A stretch of 24,038 nt of DNA from a virus. Positions 15,266 to 23,791 of the stretch are shown here, in pieces (position 1 is the stretch's first letter; each line of letters starts with the position of its first letter). The notes beneath the pieces were generated by a model. That model did no database searches. It saw only the letters and a list, made by a program, of their open reading frames with translations, and was not told where the DNA came from. The stretch lies in IMG/VR virus record IMGVR_UViG_3300047457_001129, positions 1-24,038 of that record, one strand, 5' to 3'. Made by a program: the position numbers and the translations under genes.

Positions 15266-17821
15266 ATGGCGACAATGAATAGAACATTTAGCGTTAAAAC
15301 TGGTATTGACGTAGCAAATACCATTGTTGTCGACTCAAACCGACACCTGTCGAATGTTCCTACTGCGAACATCGGAACAGTAAACGCAACTTCTTTCGTT
15401 ACGACCGCTGGATTAGATGTAACTCTCCAAGCCAATACTGCTCGCACTACTGCAAACGACGCCTATGCTCAGGCTAATACCGCTCGAGATACTGCCAACG
15501 ACGCTTACGGTCAGGCGAATACTGCCAGAACGACAGCAAATGACGCTTATGCACAAGCCAATGCTGGATACTCACAAGCCAATTCTGCCTATGGGCAAGC
15601 CAACGCCGCATACGGTCAAGCAAACGCAGCCTATGGCCAAGCGAATGCAGCGTATGGGCAAGCCAATGCTGCCTATAGCCAAGCAAACACCGCAGCCAAT
15701 ACAGTTTCTGTTACTGTTGGTGGTCTAGTTTTACATAATAGAAAGTTACTCATTCAAAATACAAGTTCGATGTCAATCGAACTACTCGATGACGGAGTTA
15801 ACGCAAATCTAGTTTTCCGTAGTAGTGGTGGTGTTGCTTACGATCAAGCCAATGCTGCTTATGGACAAGCAAATACTGCACGTGATACTGCGAATGACGC
15901 ATATGGTCAAGCGAATACTGCTCGTACAACTGGCAATAATGCATATGGTCAAGCAAATGCCGCCTATGCACAAGCAAATACTGCTCGTGACACAGCAAAT
16001 GATGCTTACGGTCAAGCCAATACTGCTCGTACGACTGCAAACGATGCGTATGCTGCTGCAAATACTGCTGGCACTAATGCACTCAATGCATATGGTCAAG
16101 CGAATGCCGCATATGGTCAAGCAAATAATGGATATGCTCAAGCCAATGCAGCCTACGGTCAAGCCAATGCTGCTTATGGTCAAGCGAATGCAGCATACGG
16201 TGAAGCAAATCTAAAACTCAATCTAACTGGTGGTACAGTCTCTGGCGACTTGACTGTCTCTGGTAACTTGTATCTAACAGGTAATGCAACATATGTCAAT
16301 GTTGCAACCTTGAAAGTAAACGATTCTATTATTCAGCTATCAACAAACTCAACTTCTGATGCTGTTGATATTGGTTTCATGGGTCACTACAGCCCAGATG
16401 GCGGAACTACAAACCTACACACTGGATTTATTCGCCACGCTGCTGATGATATTTTCTACTTGATTGATGGTTATGGCGCTGAACCAACGAATAATATTAT
16501 TGACGTTGCTTCTGCAAATCTTGCATGGTTGCGTGCCAATGTCAATGCTGCTCAGTTGTTACTCAACGGTAGTGTCGTTGCAACTCAAGCCAATCTAACT
16601 CTTGCTCATAACCAAGCCAATGCCGCTTATGGTCAGGCTAATGCCGCATATGGACAAGCCAATGACGCTTATGCACAAGCCAATGCTGGTTATGCCCAAG
16701 CGAACACGGCTAGAGATACGGCAAATGGTGCATATGCCCAAGCCAACGGCGCTTACGCTCAAGCGAACGGTGCCTATGCGCAAGCCAATGGTGCCTTTGC
16801 TCAGGCTAATGGCGCTTATGCTCAAGCCAATGGTGCATATTCCCAAGCAAATGGTGCATATGATCAAGCGAATACTGCTGCAAACACGGTTCGTGTTTAT
16901 GCAAACAGCGCTGGTGGTCTATCCAATAAGTTCCTAAACTTTATCAATACCGCAAGTATTCAAGTTAGCGTAATTGATAATGCTGATGGTAATGCAAATA
17001 TTGCATTCATTACGACTGGTGCTGCAGTCGCTGACTCTTATGCTCAAGCGAATGCTGCTTATAATCAAGCCAATGCAGCTTACGGTCAAGCCAACGCTGC
17101 ATACGGACAGGCTAACGCTGCATACGGACAGGCTAACGCTGCGTATGGGCAAGCAAATGCAGCATATAGCCAAGCCAATGCAGCATATAACACTGCAAAT
17201 GTCAAAGTAGAAACAATTGCAACTGGTCTCGGTCTCGCAAATACCGTTTCCACTACCGCAAATGTCAAGACAGTCACGATTACACCAAACATTGCATCTA
17301 CGACAGTAATTGGTGTTACGAAACTTGTTGACTCGATCACCTCAACTGACACCGCAAATGCTGCGACTGCAAACTCAGTCAAGTGGATAAACGATGTCAA
17401 GGTCGCCAAGGCTGGCGATACGATGACTGGCAAGTTGACGATCAACACCGCAGGTGAAGGTCTTGAAGTCGCGAATGCAAATGTAACGAATACACTAACA
17501 GTTGAGTCATTGAAGGTTACAACTAATACTGTAACAACTGCGGCTTCTGGTCAAGTTATTCTAGATATTTTTCCAACAACAGATCTTGCTTCTGCAAAAT
17601 ACTTTGTACAAGCAAATAGCGGTTCAACATATCATACTACTGAAATTATCCTCGTCCATGAAGGCACAAATATTTGGATGACCGAATATGGTTCTATTCA
17701 AACTGGCGCTTCATTGGGTACTTTCTCGGCTGACATTGATAGCGGAAATGTAAGATTGTTGTTCAATGCTACACAATCAATCAATACAATTCGTGCTGTA
17801 CGTTATGGCATAGTCCCATAA
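15266..17821 (+). CDS. Heptapeptide-repeat fibre protein (AYGQANA repeats)
   Basis: 851 residues. The N-terminus ([18 protein letters not shown], 7-24) is shared with the 1267-residue fibre and probably anchors both to a common partner. Four blocks of a seven-residue repeat, consensus A-Y-G-Q-A-N-A with TARDTAND variants, occupy residues 56-146, 191-315, 449-543 and 590-645. Ala/Tyr spacing of seven suggests an alpha-helical trimeric coiled coil. The blocks are separated by beta-modules, including SGDLTVSGNLYLTGNATYVN (326-345) with a DSIIQLST-type stretch, and KFLNFINTASIQVSV (555-569). GDTMTGKL (718-725) precedes a C-terminal domain (755-851) shared with the preceding fibre. The RBS is AGGAGA at 15254-15259. 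It is a long tail or head fibre; the location is not determinable. Confidence 0.85.
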   Translation: MATMNRTFSVKTGIDVANTIVVDSNRHLSNVPTANIGTVNATSFVTTAGLDVTLQANTARTTANDAYAQANTARDTANDAYGQANTARTTANDAYAQANAGYSQANSAYGQANAAYGQANAAYGQANAAYGQANAAYSQANTAANTVSVTVGGLVLHNRKLLIQNTSSMSIELLDDGVNANLVFRSSGGVAYDQANAAYGQANTARDTANDAYGQANTARTTGNNAYGQANAAYAQANTARDTANDAYGQANTARTTANDAYAAANTAGTNALNAYGQANAAYGQANNGYAQANAAYGQANAAYGQANAAYGEANLKLNLTGGTVSGDLTVSGNLYLTGNATYVNVATLKVNDSIIQLSTNSTSDAVDIGFMGHYSPDGGTTNLHTGFIRHAADDIFYLIDGYGAEPTNNIIDVASANLAWLRANVNAAQLLLNGSVVATQANLTLAHNQANAAYGQANAAYGQANDAYAQANAGYAQANTARDTANGAYAQANGAYAQANGAYAQANGAFAQANGAYAQANGAYSQANGAYDQANTAANTVRVYANSAGGLSNKFLNFINTASIQVSVIDNADGNANIAFITTGAAVADSYAQANAAYNQANAAYGQANAAYGQANAAYGQANAAYGQANAAYSQANAAYNTANVKVETIATGLGLANTVSTTANVKTVTITPNIASTTVIGVTKLVDSITSTDTANAATANSVKWINDVKVAKAGDTMTGKLTINTAGEGLEVANANVTNTLTVESLKVTTNTVTTAASGQVILDIFPTTDLASAKYFVQANSGSTYHTTEIILVHEGTNIWMTEYGSIQTGASLGTFSADIDSGNVRLLFNATQSINTIRAVRYGIVP
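15431..15703 (+). repeat. Heptapeptide repeat block 1
   Basis: About 13 copies of a 21-base unit encoding AYGQANA/TARDTAND-type heptads (residues 56-146), with heavy synonymous variation between copies. Confidence 0.88.
15836..16210 (+). repeat. Heptapeptide repeat block 2
   Basis: About 18 copies of the 21-base unit (residues 191-315). This is the longest block, mixing AYGQANA with TARDTAND and TARTTAND forms. Confidence 0.88.
16610..16894 (+). repeat. Heptapeptide repeat block 3
   Basis: About 13-14 copies (residues 449-543). This block is distinguished by Gly in the last position (AYAQANG), which suggests a local expansion of one variant. Confidence 0.88.
17033..17200 (+). repeat. Heptapeptide repeat block 4
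   Basis: Eight copies (residues 590-645). The units at 17099-17119 and 17120-17140 are identical at DNA level, so at least one duplication is recent. Confidence 0.88.
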
Positions 17822-17824
17822 ATA
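17818..17824 (+). promoter_or_regulatory. Candidate late promoter box (ATAAATA)
   Basis: ATAAATA, preceded by C, overlaps the stop codon of the 851-residue fibre and stands about 108 bases before the next ATG. The location matches that of the boxes at 3844 and 15218. It would give an RNA with a leader of roughly 100 bases. Confidence 0.45.
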
Positions 17825-17853
17825 TAGTCGAAAAGTAAATCCATTGGAGGATA

Positions 17854-17886
17854 GTGAATCCGATGAGGTTTGATCTACTCATGTAA
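17854..17886 (+). other. Possible 10-codon leader ORF
   Basis: A GTG at 17854 follows GGAGG (17846-17850) by only three bases and opens a frame encoding VNPMRFDLLM before TAA (17884-17886). The in-frame ATG at 17863 is an alternative start with better RBS spacing and would give MRFDLLM. The stop lies inside the stem of the downstream hairpin. There is no direct evidence that it is translated. Confidence 0.35.
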
Positions 17887-17898
17887 ACTCTTTACATG
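17880..17898 (+). terminator. Hairpin: weak terminator or attenuator
   Basis: CATGTAAA (17880-17887) and TTTACATG (17891-17898) form a perfect 8-bp stem with a 3-base loop, followed by TGTTTATT, a poor U-tract. An alternative 5-bp stem, ATGAG (17863-17867) with CTCAT (17878-17882), would exclude it. It lies between two fibre genes on the same strand, so it may terminate or attenuate. The AT-rich stem makes it weak. Confidence 0.45.
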
Positions 17899-17931
17899 TG
17901 TTTATTCTCGCCTATCGTATTCTGAATCAAT

Positions 17932-20900
17932 ATGGCGACGAGTAATAAAACATTCAGCGTTAAACATGGTATTGATGTAGCCAATACCATTGTTGTCGAT
18001 TCAAGTCGTAATCTCACCAACGTTCAATCTGCGAATATCAGTGGCAACTTAACTGTTGGCTCTACAATATTCGCACAGAATATTATTCCATCTTCCAATA
18101 ATGCATATAGCCTTGGATCAAACACGGCTGTTTGGAAAGATCTTCACGTTTCAAGCAACACCATTTACATCTATTACGGAAATGCAAATGGTTCTCCTCT
18201 TGTTGCAACTCTTGGTGCTGATGAAGCAGGTATGCTTACATGGGATGCTGTGCCCATTACAGATCTCACTGGTAACGTCTTTGCTCAAGCAAATAGCGGA
18301 ACTGCTATTCGTGCCAATACGTTCAACTTTGTCAATACAGCCAACGTAACTGTTTCTGTTACAACAACAGCAAATGGTGTTGTAAACGTCGCGTTTGAAT
18401 CATTGGCTGGTGGCGGTGGTGGTGGAACTGGACCACAAGGACCGCAAGGTCCTTCAGGTGCTACTGGTCCAACAGGTCCATCTGGAACAGGTACTGGCAA
18501 TCCTGGTGCATTTAAAGACTCATTTGTTGGTGATGGTAGCAGCAACACATTCACACTTACAATACCACCAACAAGCGAAGCGCATACTCTTGTCTTTGTT
18601 GACAGCATTCTTCAAACAAATTTAGATTATAATGTTTCTTCGTCAAACATTGTATTCACTTCTGTGCCAGCATCGAACGCCGCAATTGAAGTTATTATCA
18701 TTGGCGACTCTGGTCCACAAGGTCCACAGGGACCAGCTGGTACTACTGGTTCTTCTGGTGCTACTGGACCACAGGGTCCAAGTGGTCCTGCTGGTCCAAC
18801 AGGTCCATCTGGAACTGGCACTGGTAATCCTGGATCGACAAGAAATGAATTTACTGGTGATGGTAATACAACCAATTTCACACTTACAGTTCCACCAACG
18901 AGTGAAGCGCATACTCTTATTTTTGTTGATACAGTTCTACAAAGAAATTCTTCTTATAACATTTCTGGTGCAAATGTGGTCTTTACTGCAGCGCCAGATA
19001 GTAATGCAGAAATTATTGTTTATACAATCGGTGACTCTGGTCCTCAAGGTCCTACTGGTCCATCAGGTCCAGGTGGAACAGGACCACAAGGTCCACAAGG
19101 ACCACAGGGTCCGCAAGGTCCACAAGGACCACAGGGTCTACAAGGCGCTCAAGGTGATGTTGGTCCACAAGGTCCACAAGGACCACAGGGTGTTGCTGGT
19201 CCACAAGGACCAATTGGTCCTTCAGGTGTAAAGGGTGACACTGGTGATTTCGGTGGAGCGTCATTTGAGTTCGTATACTTAACGAACACAGCAAACAGCG
19301 ATCCTGGCACAGCAAACGTTAAATTCAATAATACAAATCTTGCCAGCGCCACAACTCTTTATATTGATTTCATTGATTCAAATGCTGCGAACTGCTTCAA
19401 CTATTTGCAAACGATTGATGATTCAACATCAACAATCAAAGGCACATTTAAAATTGCAAATACTGCAAATACCTTGGATTATGCATACTTCAATATCAAT
19501 GGTCTTCATGATCATGTCTCAAGTTACTTCTATGTTCCTGTTGCACACTTAAATGGTGCAACAAGTTTCCCAGACACAACAAATGTATCAATCACTTTTG
19601 TTCGCACTGGTGACAAGGGTGATACAGGTCCTCAAGGTCCACAAGGTGTCGTTGGTCCTCAAGGACCGCAGGGTCCACAAGGTGTTGCTGGTCCACAGGG
19701 TCCACAAGGTAACGTTGGACCACAAGGTCCTCAAGGACCGCAAGGTGTTGCAGGTTCTGCTGGACCGCAAGGACCACAAGGTGTAACAGGTCCTCAAGGT
19801 CCATCTGGTCCAACAAGTAATGCATTTACTGTGACAATAGCACCAACATTTGTTGGTGCGTTGATGAATTTGTCCGCAAATCAAACGTTTACTGTTCCAA
19901 CAGAAATACGAGTAAATGCAAATAATGTTGTTTATGATACAAGTCCAAATAACGGATTCACAGCAAATTCAGCAAATGCTACATTCGTCATACCAGCAGG
20001 TATCACAAAAGTAAAATTGTCTGCCTCTGTTGTTGCAAGCAGTGGAACTGGACAGGTATATGCATATATTCAACATAATGAAGCGACAGTTTCATCATTC
20101 ACAACATCTACTGACACAGATACTCCTGGTGGAGATGGTGTTGTTGCGTTCACCCCAGTATTAAATGTAAGCGCCAATGATCGATTTGTTATTAAATTTG
20201 CTTCAGATACTAATAGAACTATAATAACTCGATCAACAGACATACCAACCTGGTTTGCTATTGAGGCTGTTGAAGGATCAGCGTTAAGCAATACTGCAAT
20301 TGTTGCTCCAGCTGGTCCGCAGGGTCCACAAGGACCACAAGGTCCAGCAGGTTCAAATGGTTCCGCTGGACCACAAGGACCGCAAGGTCCTTCAGGTGCT
20401 ACTGGTCCAACAGGTCCATCTGGAACAGGTACTGGCAATCCTGGTTCTACTCGAAACGAATTCACTGGCGACGGAAACACAGCAACATTTGTTCTGACTG
20501 TACCGCCAACTAGTGAAGCGCACACGATTGTATTTGTTGATGGTGTGCTTCAAGAAAATGCTGATTATAATATTGCAAGTGCGAATATTGTATTCACAAC
20601 TGCACCAGAAGATAACACATCAATTGTTGTTTATACAATCGGTGACTCTGGTCCTCAAGGTCCAACTGGTCCATCAGGTCCAGGTGGAACTGGTCCTCAA
20701 GGACCGCAGGGTCCTCAAGGTGTTGCTGGTCCTCAAGGACCTCAAGGTGCCACAGGTAATACTGGTCCACAAGGACCACAGGGTGTTACTGGACCACAAG
20801 GTCCTCAAGGACCATCTGGTGTTGCTGGATCTAGAACTTATACAGTAACAAACAGTGGCGCAAGTGCATATACGATTGACGGATCAAATAATCCAACAAT

Positions 20901-21735
20901 TTCTTTATTGCGCGGATTCACTTACACCTTTAGTATAAGTGCTTCTGGTCACCCATTCTGGATTCAAAGTGTTTCTGGCGCATATAGTTCTGGAAACATT
21001 TACAATAATGGTGTTACGAATAATGGCACACAATCTGGGACAATCACGTTTGCTGTTCCATATGATGCACCAAGCACATTATATTATGTTTGCCAATTTC
21101 ATTCATCGATGGCTGGCACAATCAACATTAGCGATGTTGGTCCAATTGGTCCTCAGGGTCCACAAGGTCCAAGCGGAGCAAGTGTAACTGGTCCTCAAGG
21201 ACCGCAAGGACCTCAAGGACCACAAGGACCACAAGGACCACAAGGTGTCACTGGTGATACTGGTCCGCAAGGTCCAACAGGTCCAGTTGGTAATTCTGTC
21301 TTTGTTACACAAAATAGCGCAGGATCGATCACTAGTAACACAATCAACTTTGTCAATACTGCAACTGTTACTGTTGTAACTTCAAACAATAATGGTGTCA
21401 TCAATGTTGCATTTACAAGTGTTGGTGGTGGCGGTGGTGGTGACGGCAACGCAAACGTCACTGTTTCTGCAACAGCCCCAACAGGTGGTCGTGCGAATCA
21501 AGACTTCTGGTGGAATAGTAACACTGGTTCATTGAAGATTTATTACAATGATGGCAACTCAACTCAGTGGGTTGATGCTGTTGTTCCAAAAATTGGTCCA
21601 CAGGGTCCACAAGGACCAAACGGATCAAATGGTGCTGCTGGTCCTCAAGGTCCACAAGGTCCAGCTGGCTCAACAGGACCAACAGGTCCGACTGGAGCTG
21701 GCGCTGAAACAATTCATCCGTTTTTATTTTTATAA
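17932..21735 (+). CDS. Giant collagen-like fibre with beta-modules and a cupredoxin-like domain
   Basis: 1267 residues. The N-terminus ([18 protein letters not shown], 7-24) matches that of the 851-residue fibre; [16 protein letters not shown] (58-73) and [13 protein letters not shown] (131-143) are fibre modules. Eight Gly-X-Y stretches (about 166-190, 260-302, 368-440, 562-628, 794-838, 906-966, 1069-1120, 1221-1258) alternate with folded parts. A 67-residue module with PPTSEAHT(L/I) occurs three times (193-259, 301-368, 838-905). Residues 968-1067 look like a cupredoxin, with His1007, Cys1054, His1057 and Met1060. The protein ends abruptly with IHPFLFL after the last collagen stretch, with no obvious C-terminal knob. 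No clear RBS precedes the ATG. It is a virion fibre, probably trimeric, with a possible role in host or particle binding. Confidence 0.87.
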   Translation: MATSNKTFSVKHGIDVANTIVVDSSRNLTNVQSANISGNLTVGSTIFAQNIIPSSNNAYSLGSNTAVWKDLHVSSNTIYIYYGNANGSPLVATLGADEAGMLTWDAVPITDLTGNVFAQANSGTAIRANTFNFVNTANVTVSVTTTANGVVNVAFESLAGGGGGGTGPQGPQGPSGATGPTGPSGTGTGNPGAFKDSFVGDGSSNTFTLTIPPTSEAHTLVFVDSILQTNLDYNVSSSNIVFTSVPASNAAIEVIIIGDSGPQGPQGPAGTTGSSGATGPQGPSGPAGPTGPSGTGTGNPGSTRNEFTGDGNTTNFTLTVPPTSEAHTLIFVDTVLQRNSSYNISGANVVFTAAPDSNAEIIVYTIGDSGPQGPTGPSGPGGTGPQGPQGPQGPQGPQGPQGLQGAQGDVGPQGPQGPQGVAGPQGPIGPSGVKGDTGDFGGASFEFVYLTNTANSDPGTANVKFNNTNLASATTLYIDFIDSNAANCFNYLQTIDDSTSTIKGTFKIANTANTLDYAYFNINGLHDHVSSYFYVPVAHLNGATSFPDTTNVSITFVRTGDKGDTGPQGPQGVVGPQGPQGPQGVAGPQGPQGNVGPQGPQGPQGVAGSAGPQGPQGVTGPQGPSGPTSNAFTVTIAPTFVGALMNLSANQTFTVPTEIRVNANNVVYDTSPNNGFTANSANATFVIPAGITKVKLSASVVASSGTGQVYAYIQHNEATVSSFTTSTDTDTPGGDGVVAFTPVLNVSANDRFVIKFASDTNRTIITRSTDIPTWFAIEAVEGSALSNTAIVAPAGPQGPQGPQGPAGSNGSAGPQGPQGPSGATGPTGPSGTGTGNPGSTRNEFTGDGNTATFVLTVPPTSEAHTIVFVDGVLQENADYNIASANIVFTTAPEDNTSIVVYTIGDSGPQGPTGPSGPGGTGPQGPQGPQGVAGPQGPQGATGNTGPQGPQGVTGPQGPQGPSGVAGSRTYTVTNSGASAYTIDGSNNPTISLLRGFTYTFSISASGHPFWIQSVSGAYSSGNIYNNGVTNNGTQSGTITFAVPYDAPSTLYYVCQFHSSMAGTINISDVGPIGPQGPQGPSGASVTGPQGPQGPQGPQGPQGPQGVTGDTGPQGPTGPVGNSVFVTQNSAGSITSNTINFVNTATVTVVTSNNNGVINVAFTSVGGGGGGDGNANVTVSATAPTGGRANQDFWWNSNTGSLKIYYNDGNSTQWVDAVVPKIGPQGPQGPNGSNGAAGPQGPQGPAGSTGPTGPTGAGAETIHPFLFL
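18508..20646 (+). repeat. Three copies of a 67-residue PPTSEAH beta-module
   Basis: Copies at 18508-18708, 18832-19035 and 20443-20646 encode the same order: F(V/T)GDG, F.LT(V/I)PPTSEAHT, (V/I)FVD..LQ, Y(N)(V/I), then IGDSGPQG. Each is flanked by [12 protein letters not shown] upstream and a collagen stretch downstream, so the duplicated unit includes both borders. Confidence 0.88.
19033..19251 (+). repeat. Longest collagen-like Gly-X-Y tract of the giant fibre
   Basis: This encodes about 24 Gly-X-Y triplets (residues 368-440) with runs of exact GPQ. Similar shorter tracts lie at 18427-18501, 18709-18834, 19615-19815, 20311-20445, 20647-20829, 21136-21291 and 21592-21705. Confidence 0.88.
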
Positions 21736-21748
21736 TTGGTAACTAACT

Positions 21749-22081
21749 ATGGCACAAACATATAAAGTATTAGGTCAATCTGCTCCTGCAGCAAATACAA
21801 CCGCAAATGTTTACACAGTTCCTGCTGCAACGCAAGCTGTTGTTTCTTCAATTATTGTTACGAATAGAAATAGCGCAGCAAATGTGACATATCGTCTTGC
21901 AGTTCAGCCAGCTGGAGCAGCATTAGCAAATCAACATTATATTGCATATGACTCAACTGTTACTGCACTTGACACAGTTGCATTATCTCTTGGTCTATCT
22001 CTTGGTAATACTGACGTGTTGTCAGTTTACTCAGCAAACGCAAATGTATCATTCAGTGTCTTTGGTGTAGAAATTACCTGA
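21749..22081 (+). CDS. Small conserved phage virion protein
   Basis: 110 residues. The order is YKVLGQSAPAANTTANVYTV (5-24), then SSIIVTNRNSAANVTYRLAV (33-52), then HYIAYDSTV (63-71) and LSLGLSLGNTDVLSVYS (79-95). The whole reads as one all-beta domain. I recognise the family from many aquatic tailed phages, where it lies beside fibre and baseplate genes; I know of no assigned function. It follows the giant fibre by 13 bases and precedes the glycine-rich gene by one base. A role as a fibre cap, clamp or decoration protein is plausible and unproven. Confidence 0.75.
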   Translation: MAQTYKVLGQSAPAANTTANVYTVPAATQAVVSSIIVTNRNSAANVTYRLAVQPAGAALANQHYIAYDSTVTALDTVALSLGLSLGNTDVLSVYSANANVSFSVFGVEIT

Positions 22082-22082
22082 T

Positions 22083-23774
22083 ATGGCTACGAAAGTTTTT
22101 TCATTAGCAACGTTATCTACTTTCGGAGTTTCTCCGACGGGCAGATACAATGCATTGAATCCAAATAGAATTACTAATCCATTATGGAATTTCCCAAGAA
22201 GAGTTGTTCTCACATTCACATCATCAGGATCATGGACATGTCCAACTGGCGTCGCAGAAGTTGAATATTTGGTAGTCGCTGGTGGTGGCGGCGGTGGATG
22301 CACTCTTTCAGGTGGTGGAGGAGCAGGTGGTTACAGAACAGGAACAGGATTACCAGTCACTGCTGGAACAACATACACAGTTACAGTTGGTGCTGGTGGA
22401 GCAGGTGGAACTGGCGTTGCTCCGAGCGGTACTATTGGATTTTCTGGCGGAAATTCAATTTTTAGCACCATAACATCAAATGGTGGTGGCGGTGGTGGTA
22501 GATATCCAGATGGACAAGCCTCTGCTGGTGGATCAGGCGGTGGTGCTCCACGATCTAATTTCGGATATCCAGGAAATACTCCACCAACAACTCCTTCTCA
22601 AGGAAATAGTGGCGGTAATGGTTCACCAGCACCAGGCGGACCAGGATTTGGTGGAGGAGGAGGTGGTGGTGCTGGTGGTGCTGGAGGAAATGCACCATCG
22701 GCTGGTGGTGGAGCAGGTGGTGCTGGAGCATCATCTTCAATTACTGGAGCTGCAGTAACTTATGCTGGTGGTGGTGGAGGTGGTGGAAATAGCACTGGTA
22801 CTGGTGGGGCAGGTGGATCTGGTGGCGGTGGTGCTGGTAGCGATGCTACAGGAACAGCAGGAACAGCCAATCTAGGTGGTGGTGGAGGCGGAGGCGGCAA
22901 TATTGCGAACGCAGGTGCTGCTGGCGGCTCTGGTGTTGTTGTTATTGCTTATAATGGTCCAGCAACAGTTAATGCAGTTCAATCATTTACAACAAGTGCA
23001 ACATGGGTATGCCCGATTGGCGTCACATTAATTGATTATCTACTCGTCGGTGGTGGCGGTGGTGGCGGCTATGGTGGCGGTGGTGGTGCTGGTGGTTTTG
23101 TCACTGGATCATCATTACCAGTTACATCTGGCAACACATACACATTCACCGTAGGTGGTGGAGGAACTGGCGCGAGCGGTCCATCAATATCTGTAAATGG
23201 TGCAAATACAACAATCACAAGTCCAGGATTTTCAACAATCACTGCATATGGTGGCGGGGCTGGCGCTGCCACACCAGCACCAGTTAATGGTAGTTCTTGG
23301 GCAGGAAATAATGGTGGTTCTGGCGGCGGTGGTGGTGGAAATCAAACTGGCGCAGGAACTCCAATCGCTGGCGGAAAGGGTGTGTATCCAGGAAGTTCAT
23401 TCGTCAGTGCAGCACGACAAGGTTATGATGGCGGAAGCGGAACTGGTTTAGGCAATTCTCCTGCTGGCGGTGGTGGTGGTGCTGGTGGTGCTGGCGGTAA
23501 TGCAACAACTCCTGCTCCTGGTGGTGGAGGAGCTGGTCTTGCATCAAGTATTTCTGGTTCATCAGTAACTTATGCTGGTGGAGGTGGAGGTGGTTCCTAT
23601 GGCGTGGGAGGTGCTGCTGGAGGAAATGGTGGTGGTGGAACAGGTGGATATAATGTTCCATCCGCTGTTGCAGGAACTTCAGGAACCGCAGGACTAGGTG
23701 GTGGCGGTGGTGGTGCTGGACCTGTTGGTGGTGCTGGTGGCTCTGGTATTATAATTATTAAAATCGTCGGTTAG
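22083..23774 (+). CDS. Glycine-rich adhesin-like protein with two tandem copies
   Basis: 563 residues, with many runs of five to seven glycines. Two homologous halves (about 40-290 and 300-563) each open with W-x-C-P-x-G-V and a YL(V/L)VxGGGGGG strand, pass through GTTYTVTVG or GNTYTFTVG, and close with GGSG followed by a hydrophobic V/I run. Repeated short Gly runs joined by loops are typical of polyglycine-II sandwich domains, as in the gp38-type adhesins of T-even-like phages, and similar glycine-rich domains occur in many phage tail proteins. The N-terminal 40 residues (MATKVFSLATLSTFGVSPTG, 1-20) may attach it to the fibre. Receptor recognition is the likely role, by inference. No RBS is evident, so coupling to the upstream gene is likely. 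Confidence 0.78.
   Translation: MATKVFSLATLSTFGVSPTGRYNALNPNRITNPLWNFPRRVVLTFTSSGSWTCPTGVAEVEYLVVAGGGGGGCTLSGGGGAGGYRTGTGLPVTAGTTYTVTVGAGGAGGTGVAPSGTIGFSGGNSIFSTITSNGGGGGGRYPDGQASAGGSGGGAPRSNFGYPGNTPPTTPSQGNSGGNGSPAPGGPGFGGGGGGGAGGAGGNAPSAGGGAGGAGASSSITGAAVTYAGGGGGGGNSTGTGGAGGSGGGGAGSDATGTAGTANLGGGGGGGGNIANAGAAGGSGVVVIAYNGPATVNAVQSFTTSATWVCPIGVTLIDYLLVGGGGGGGYGGGGGAGGFVTGSSLPVTSGNTYTFTVGGGGTGASGPSISVNGANTTITSPGFSTITAYGGGAGAATPAPVNGSSWAGNNGGSGGGGGGNQTGAGTPIAGGKGVYPGSSFVSAARQGYDGGSGTGLGNSPAGGGGGAGGAGGNATTPAPGGGGAGLASSISGSSVTYAGGGGGGSYGVGGAAGGNGGGGTGGYNVPSAVAGTSGTAGLGGGGGGAGPVGGAGGSGIIIIKIVG
22200..23771 (+). repeat. Tandem duplication of a ~250-residue glycine-rich domain
   Basis: Copies run about 22200-22952 and 22980-23771. 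They align by the W-x-C-P motif (residues 51-54 and 308-311) at the start, VTYAGGGGGG (residues 225-234 and 495-504) late in each copy, and the closing GGSG. The loops between Gly runs differ most. Confidence 0.8.
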
Positions 23775-23791
23775 GTAAAAATAAATAACAA

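Noticed and set aside
15431-17200. CRISPR-like regular repeats
   Set aside because: The 21-base period is in frame, spacers are lacking, and copies differ by synonymous changes, so it is a coding repeat.
18285-20525. Long antisense frames opposite the collagen and repeat regions
   Set aside because: They arise from the repetitive sense sequence (Pro/Gly- or Leu/Val-rich translations) and have no RBS or family features.
21722-21735. T-rich end of the giant fibre gene as a terminator
   Set aside because: There is no stem in front of the T-run.
14169-21735. Eukaryotic collagen contamination
   Set aside because: Gly-X-Y here is GPQ-rich without introns, mixed with phage fibre modules, and typical of phage fibres.
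23781-23787. ATAAATA before the last fibre gene as a late promoter
   Set aside because: It ends five bases before the ATG, so transcription would start at or inside the start codon.
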